From an uncultured Bacteroidales bacterium (lineage in GTDB: Bacteria; Bacteroidota; Bacteroidia; Bacteroidales; Paludibacteraceae): a stretch of DNA of 64,000 bases. The stretch spans positions 1 through 64,000 of the forward strand of contig CAMKDV010000001.1 in NCBI GenBank assembly GCA_946411385.1, read 5' to 3'. Made by a program: the position numbers and the translations under genes. The notes under the pieces were generated by a model. The model searched no databases. It was not told the DNA's origin and saw nothing but the letters and a program-made list of their open reading frames with translations. Positions 61,439 through 64,000 of this stretch are shown here, piece after piece. Position 1 is the first letter of the stretch; each line of letters begins with the position of its first letter.

Positions 61439-62542
61439 TTACTTTTTCTTGCGCTTGAGGCTTTTGCCGAGGGAGTTGGGATTGACGTACCAGCCGAACA
61501 TGCGCGTCAGCTGATCGCAGAAATCGTTGAGGTGGTGCGATTGGTAGTAGTCACGGAACGCGTCGTCGTAGCGGCAGCGGTCAAGGATATAGTCGCGCAC
61601 CTGTGTATATTTGTTCTGCTCAGGGCAGGTGAGAGTAGTATCGGGGAAAAGCACTTGCTCGCTCTGCCTGCGGTGTGGCTGCTCCGGGAACGAATCCAAT
61701 GCAGTGGACGCCAATTGGTCGGTAACGAATGCCGTCCAACGCGTCATCCATTTGCGGAAGAGTTTTTGTGAGTCAATCGGGAGCTCTTTCAAGCCGTCTT
61801 CGAGGAAACGATAATCGGTCTCATGCTTACGGATCAGCGCTCTGACTTCCTCCAGCTGCTGCTCTGCATCGGGCGTGACAGCCACTTGCTGCCGAGCGAC
61901 ATTCCACAACCATCCCCAATAACGGCGCATAATATCCTCGACATCTTCGCCATTAAAGAGGAAAGTAGGATGTACATCGAGCTTGGGCCACTCAGCGAGA
62001 AGATTAGCCACTATAGGGTCACTCCAGTCCCTATCAAGAAACTGCTGACGATATGCCTCCATATCGCCGGCATCAAAGAGCCATTGCGCAAACGGCATTT
62101 TCCACGGCGATGCTTCCCAAATATGTTCGCCAAACTCTTCCACGACAAGCCCTTGCATGTAGGCGTTAAGCATCCTCATGGCGATGCTTAGCTGGCGTTG
62201 GTTCGGACATATATCATAGATGTCTTTCTCGCTGACATTTAATTGTATGTACGCATCGTTGAGCTGATTGAGTTCTGCTCGCAGGTATCCCCAATCATCG
62301 GCTATAACTTCTTGCTCATAGCGTTTGAAGATCAAGTCCCGGTTCTGCTCGTTCTCTATATCAAGCGGAATATTGCGTCGCTCGCCCTCGTCGCTATTGA
62401 TAAGCAGCACAAGCAGGTAGGCAGCACCCAGGAAGCCGCCAATCAGAATAGGCTCATCCGCCTCGGAATAACTATACACCAAATGATGCGCCTCATACCG
62501 CATCCGGTCGTTGAAAATATAGTTGTCTAACAGTTTAGCCAT
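61439..62542 (-). CDS. Unknown 367-residue protein
   Basis: Starts MAKLLDNYIFNDRMRYEAHH; a weakly hydrophobic stretch GGFLGAAYLLVLLINSD (about 35-51) is followed by a helical, acidic and tryptophan-rich region (WPKLDVHPTFLFNGEDVEDI) and a C-terminal helix pair ending KSLKRKKK. No signal peptide and no catalytic motif seen. Family not recognised. TATCTTTG lies just upstream (62552-62559), inside the end of the DUF4954 gene, so it may have its own promoter. Confidence 0.6.
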   Translation of the reverse strand: MAKLLDNYIFNDRMRYEAHHLVYSYSEADEPILIGGFLGAAYLLVLLINSDEGERRNIPLDIENEQNRDLIFKRYEQEVIADDWGYLRAELNQLNDAYIQLNVSEKDIYDICPNQRQLSIAMRMLNAYMQGLVVEEFGEHIWEASPWKMPFAQWLFDAGDMEAYRQQFLDRDWSDPIVANLLAEWPKLDVHPTFLFNGEDVEDIMRRYWGWLWNVARQQVAVTPDAEQQLEEVRALIRKHETDYRFLEDGLKELPIDSQKLFRKWMTRWTAFVTDQLASTALDSFPEQPHRRQSEQVLFPDTTLTCPEQNKYTQVRDYILDRCRYDDAFRDYYQSHHLNDFCDQLTRMFGWYVNPNSLGKSLKRKKK

Positions 62543-62576
62543 AGTCCGCTACAAAGATACGAAAGTCAGAATAACG

Positions 62577-64000
62577 TCAGGATATTGTTTTCAGCCGGGA
62601 GAGGATGTCATTGCCAAGTACGGACTTGAGGCGGATGTGATCCAATACGGCCAGGACAAACGAGTTGCTCTCAAACTTGCCGCGAACGTTCTCAAAATCA
62701 AGGCTGTTCTGCTCATCGTCGCCATCGGCGCCAAAACCGGTGTGGGCATTCAGACTGAACTCTTTTTTCGCATCGTTATATACCATTCGATCCAGACCTA
62801 CTACCGACTCCTGCCATTCCACAACGGCACGGATGATGTCGTCAAACTCCACTTGATCGACCGTCTTGCCCCATACCTGCTCCAGCTTGTCGAGTGCCCA
62901 CGTCCATTCGTAGGAGTAGTAGCGCTCGTGCATGATGGTGAAACGCTGATGCACCTGATCCAGGCTCGTGATGCTTCCGTCCTGAATAGCATCGAGCAGA
63001 GCCATTATCTCCGATTTCGGTGCAATCAGACCCGAACAATCAATCCACTCGCCCAAACCGATGCGGCTGTCGGGCTGCAAGAGCTGACGGATATCCTCGA
63101 TGCTATGCCACTCATGTTTGCTCAATCGCGAGATGAGCGAGTTGCCAAGGAACTTCTTTATTCCAATGGTATACAGATTGATACCTTTGTGCAACGAGGA
63201 ATTGCGAATCTTGCAGTTCTGGTAGGAATAGACCTCCGTACCTTCACCCGACAAGCGCATCAACTCGTTGAGCACCTCACGGCCATGATACATCTTCTGT
63301 ATCGTATACGGCGAGAGCAGGTTATAGTTGATCAGGTCGAGCTTGTGCGGGTCTTTGCGGTTATCACGTTTCGGCCATTTCTGTGCATCACGTATCGTGC
63401 CTACCGAGCGCAGGTTGACAGCCGGAACGATATAACTCTCCGTGGCGTTCTCGATCAGGTAGGAGAAAGGCAGCGCCGATGTGTCGGAGTGCTTGGTATG
63501 GCGTCCCATCACCAGCGTGAAAGCACCTACCTTAGCCGGCCATAGCAGGTACGAATCCGAGGTAGTCTTGGCGCCACGCTCCGCCATGCCCTGGTGGATA
63601 GGTCCGAGCTTGTACATGTGGTTCGACTGGTTGCTGCCCGAACCGGCATTCAGAAACGAGAACATGCCCGCAATGAGCAAAGTAGATTTGTGATGCGTCA
63701 CCGTATACGGTCCGGCAAAGATAGCCGTAGCCTCGCCATGAAAACCCTGACAATTGCTAAAGAACAGCGAATCCAGGGCAGAGTAGTGCTTGCCCATCTC
63801 GCAGCCCTGACCAACGAAACACTTGCTAACCAGCGTGCTATCCGTGATAGATACGCCCGAACAGATGATAAAATCGTTGCACTTGACGCCCGAACCGATC
63901 TTCACCGGAGCAGACGCATTGGAGTTGATAGAGCCGTTCTTGAGCACGGATGCACCGCCTATCTGCGCGTTGCTGCCGATGCGTACGTTCTTGAGGCTTC
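62577..64000 (-). CDS. DUF4954 family protein, 5' end beyond the window
   Basis: At least 474 residues; the frame stays open to the right edge, where more hexapeptide turns (VRIGSNAQIGGASVLKNG) are read, so the gene starts outside. The visible part continues a left-handed beta-helix (VKIGSGVKCNDFIICSGVSI), then the conserved block GYP-like FAGPYTVTHHKSTLLIAGMFSFLNAGSGSNQSNHMYKLGP and a helical C-terminal third. DUF4954 proteins of Bacteroidales look like sugar-nucleotidyltransferase or acyltransferase relatives of about 650-700 residues. Function unproven. Confidence 0.8.
   Translation of the reverse strand, partial: SLKNVRIGSNAQIGGASVLKNGSINSNASAPVKIGSGVKCNDFIICSGVSITDSTLVSKCFVGQGCEMGKHYSALDSLFFSNCQGFHGEATAIFAGPYTVTHHKSTLLIAGMFSFLNAGSGSNQSNHMYKLGPIHQGMAERGAKTTSDSYLLWPAKVGAFTLVMGRHTKHSDTSALPFSYLIENATESYIVPAVNLRSVGTIRDAQKWPKRDNRKDPHKLDLINYNLLSPYTIQKMYHGREVLNELMRLSGEGTEVYSYQNCKIRNSSLHKGINLYTIGIKKFLGNSLISRLSKHEWHSIEDIRQLLQPDSRIGLGEWIDCSGLIAPKSEIMALLDAIQDGSITSLDQVHQRFTIMHERYYSYEWTWALDKLEQVWGKTVDQVEFDDIIRAVVEWQESVVGLDRMVYNDAKKEFSLNAHTGFGADGDDEQNSLDFENVRGKFESNSFVLAVLDHIRLKSVLGNDILSRLKTIS

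Noticed and set aside
62523..63545. Plus-strand frame of 340 codons opposite the DUF4954 gene
   Set aside because: Antisense shadow without family likeness; the sense strand carries the conserved DUF4954 blocks.

Overview
The window comes from an uncultured-looking member of the Bacteroidales (Bacteroidota). The main evidence is the promoter form: at least nine intergenic regions carry TAnnTTTG (usually TAACTTTG or TATCTTTG) about 20 bases downstream of a TTG, the sigma-ABfr -33/-7 arrangement of this phylum. Gene content agrees: EcoRI-type methylase, DUF3987, DUF4422, DUF4954, GldF-like permease, NhaD, KorAB without a ferredoxin subunit, class 3 fructose bisphosphatase. Genus cannot be decided from the sequence alone.

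Layout. 1-950: the decayed start of an IS4-type transposase on the minus strand and a small caspase/CHAT-like protein. 1158-22525: a long plus-strand surface-glycan locus. It opens with a dTDP-sugar 3,4-ketoisomerase, a sugar N-formyltransferase and a DegT aminotransferase, enough to make an N-formylated 3-amino-3,6-dideoxyhexose from a dTDP-4-keto sugar. Next comes an unusual set (class I/II aminotransferase, ATP-grasp ligase, RraA-like lyase, SDR), then GT2/GT4/DUF4422/DUF354 glycosyltransferases, O-acetyltransferases, a polytopic GT-C or polymerase-like protein, a UDP-GlcNAc 4-epimerase-like enzyme and a CapK-like adenylate-forming enzyme. No flippase, initiating phosphotransferase or Wza/Wzc is in the window. 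20242-25306 also holds two AAA-type ATPase/nuclease-family genes, one broken.

25399-55954 is mostly housekeeping: outer-membrane barrel, cell-wall amidase, MCE lipid-transport protein, pyrG, folD, two tandem ABC-2 permeases, a FemAB-like protein, nhaD, comF, a DedA protein, the murC-ftsQ-ftsA-ftsZ division cluster, tRNA-Pro and tRNA-Ala, a ROK sugar kinase, a deacetylase, pnuC, a phosphodiesterase, a GldF-like permease, a nucleoside transporter, korAB, lepA, a TetR regulator and fbp. 56126-64000 is accessory again: tRNA-Gly, a small unknown, a DUF3987 ATPase, a methylase plus DUF262-HNH nuclease pair, a structured non-coding stretch, a truncated KilA-N gene, an unknown protein and the 3' part of a DUF4954 gene.

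The most unusual property is a set of short-word repeats that fill many spacers and run into coding sequence. Each spacer has its own 6-11 base word (TTTGTAG, GAATAGT, TGATGTT, TTAGATTT, TTAAACTG and others). One word (ACAAATC/GATTTGT) is translated in frame inside a glycosyltransferase and forms the C-terminus of the DedA protein. Two four-helix-bundle genes of the 23S-rRNA-intervening-sequence family sit inside such tracts. One of these tracts follows a severed copy of the N-terminus of the acetyltransferase that resumes just downstream.
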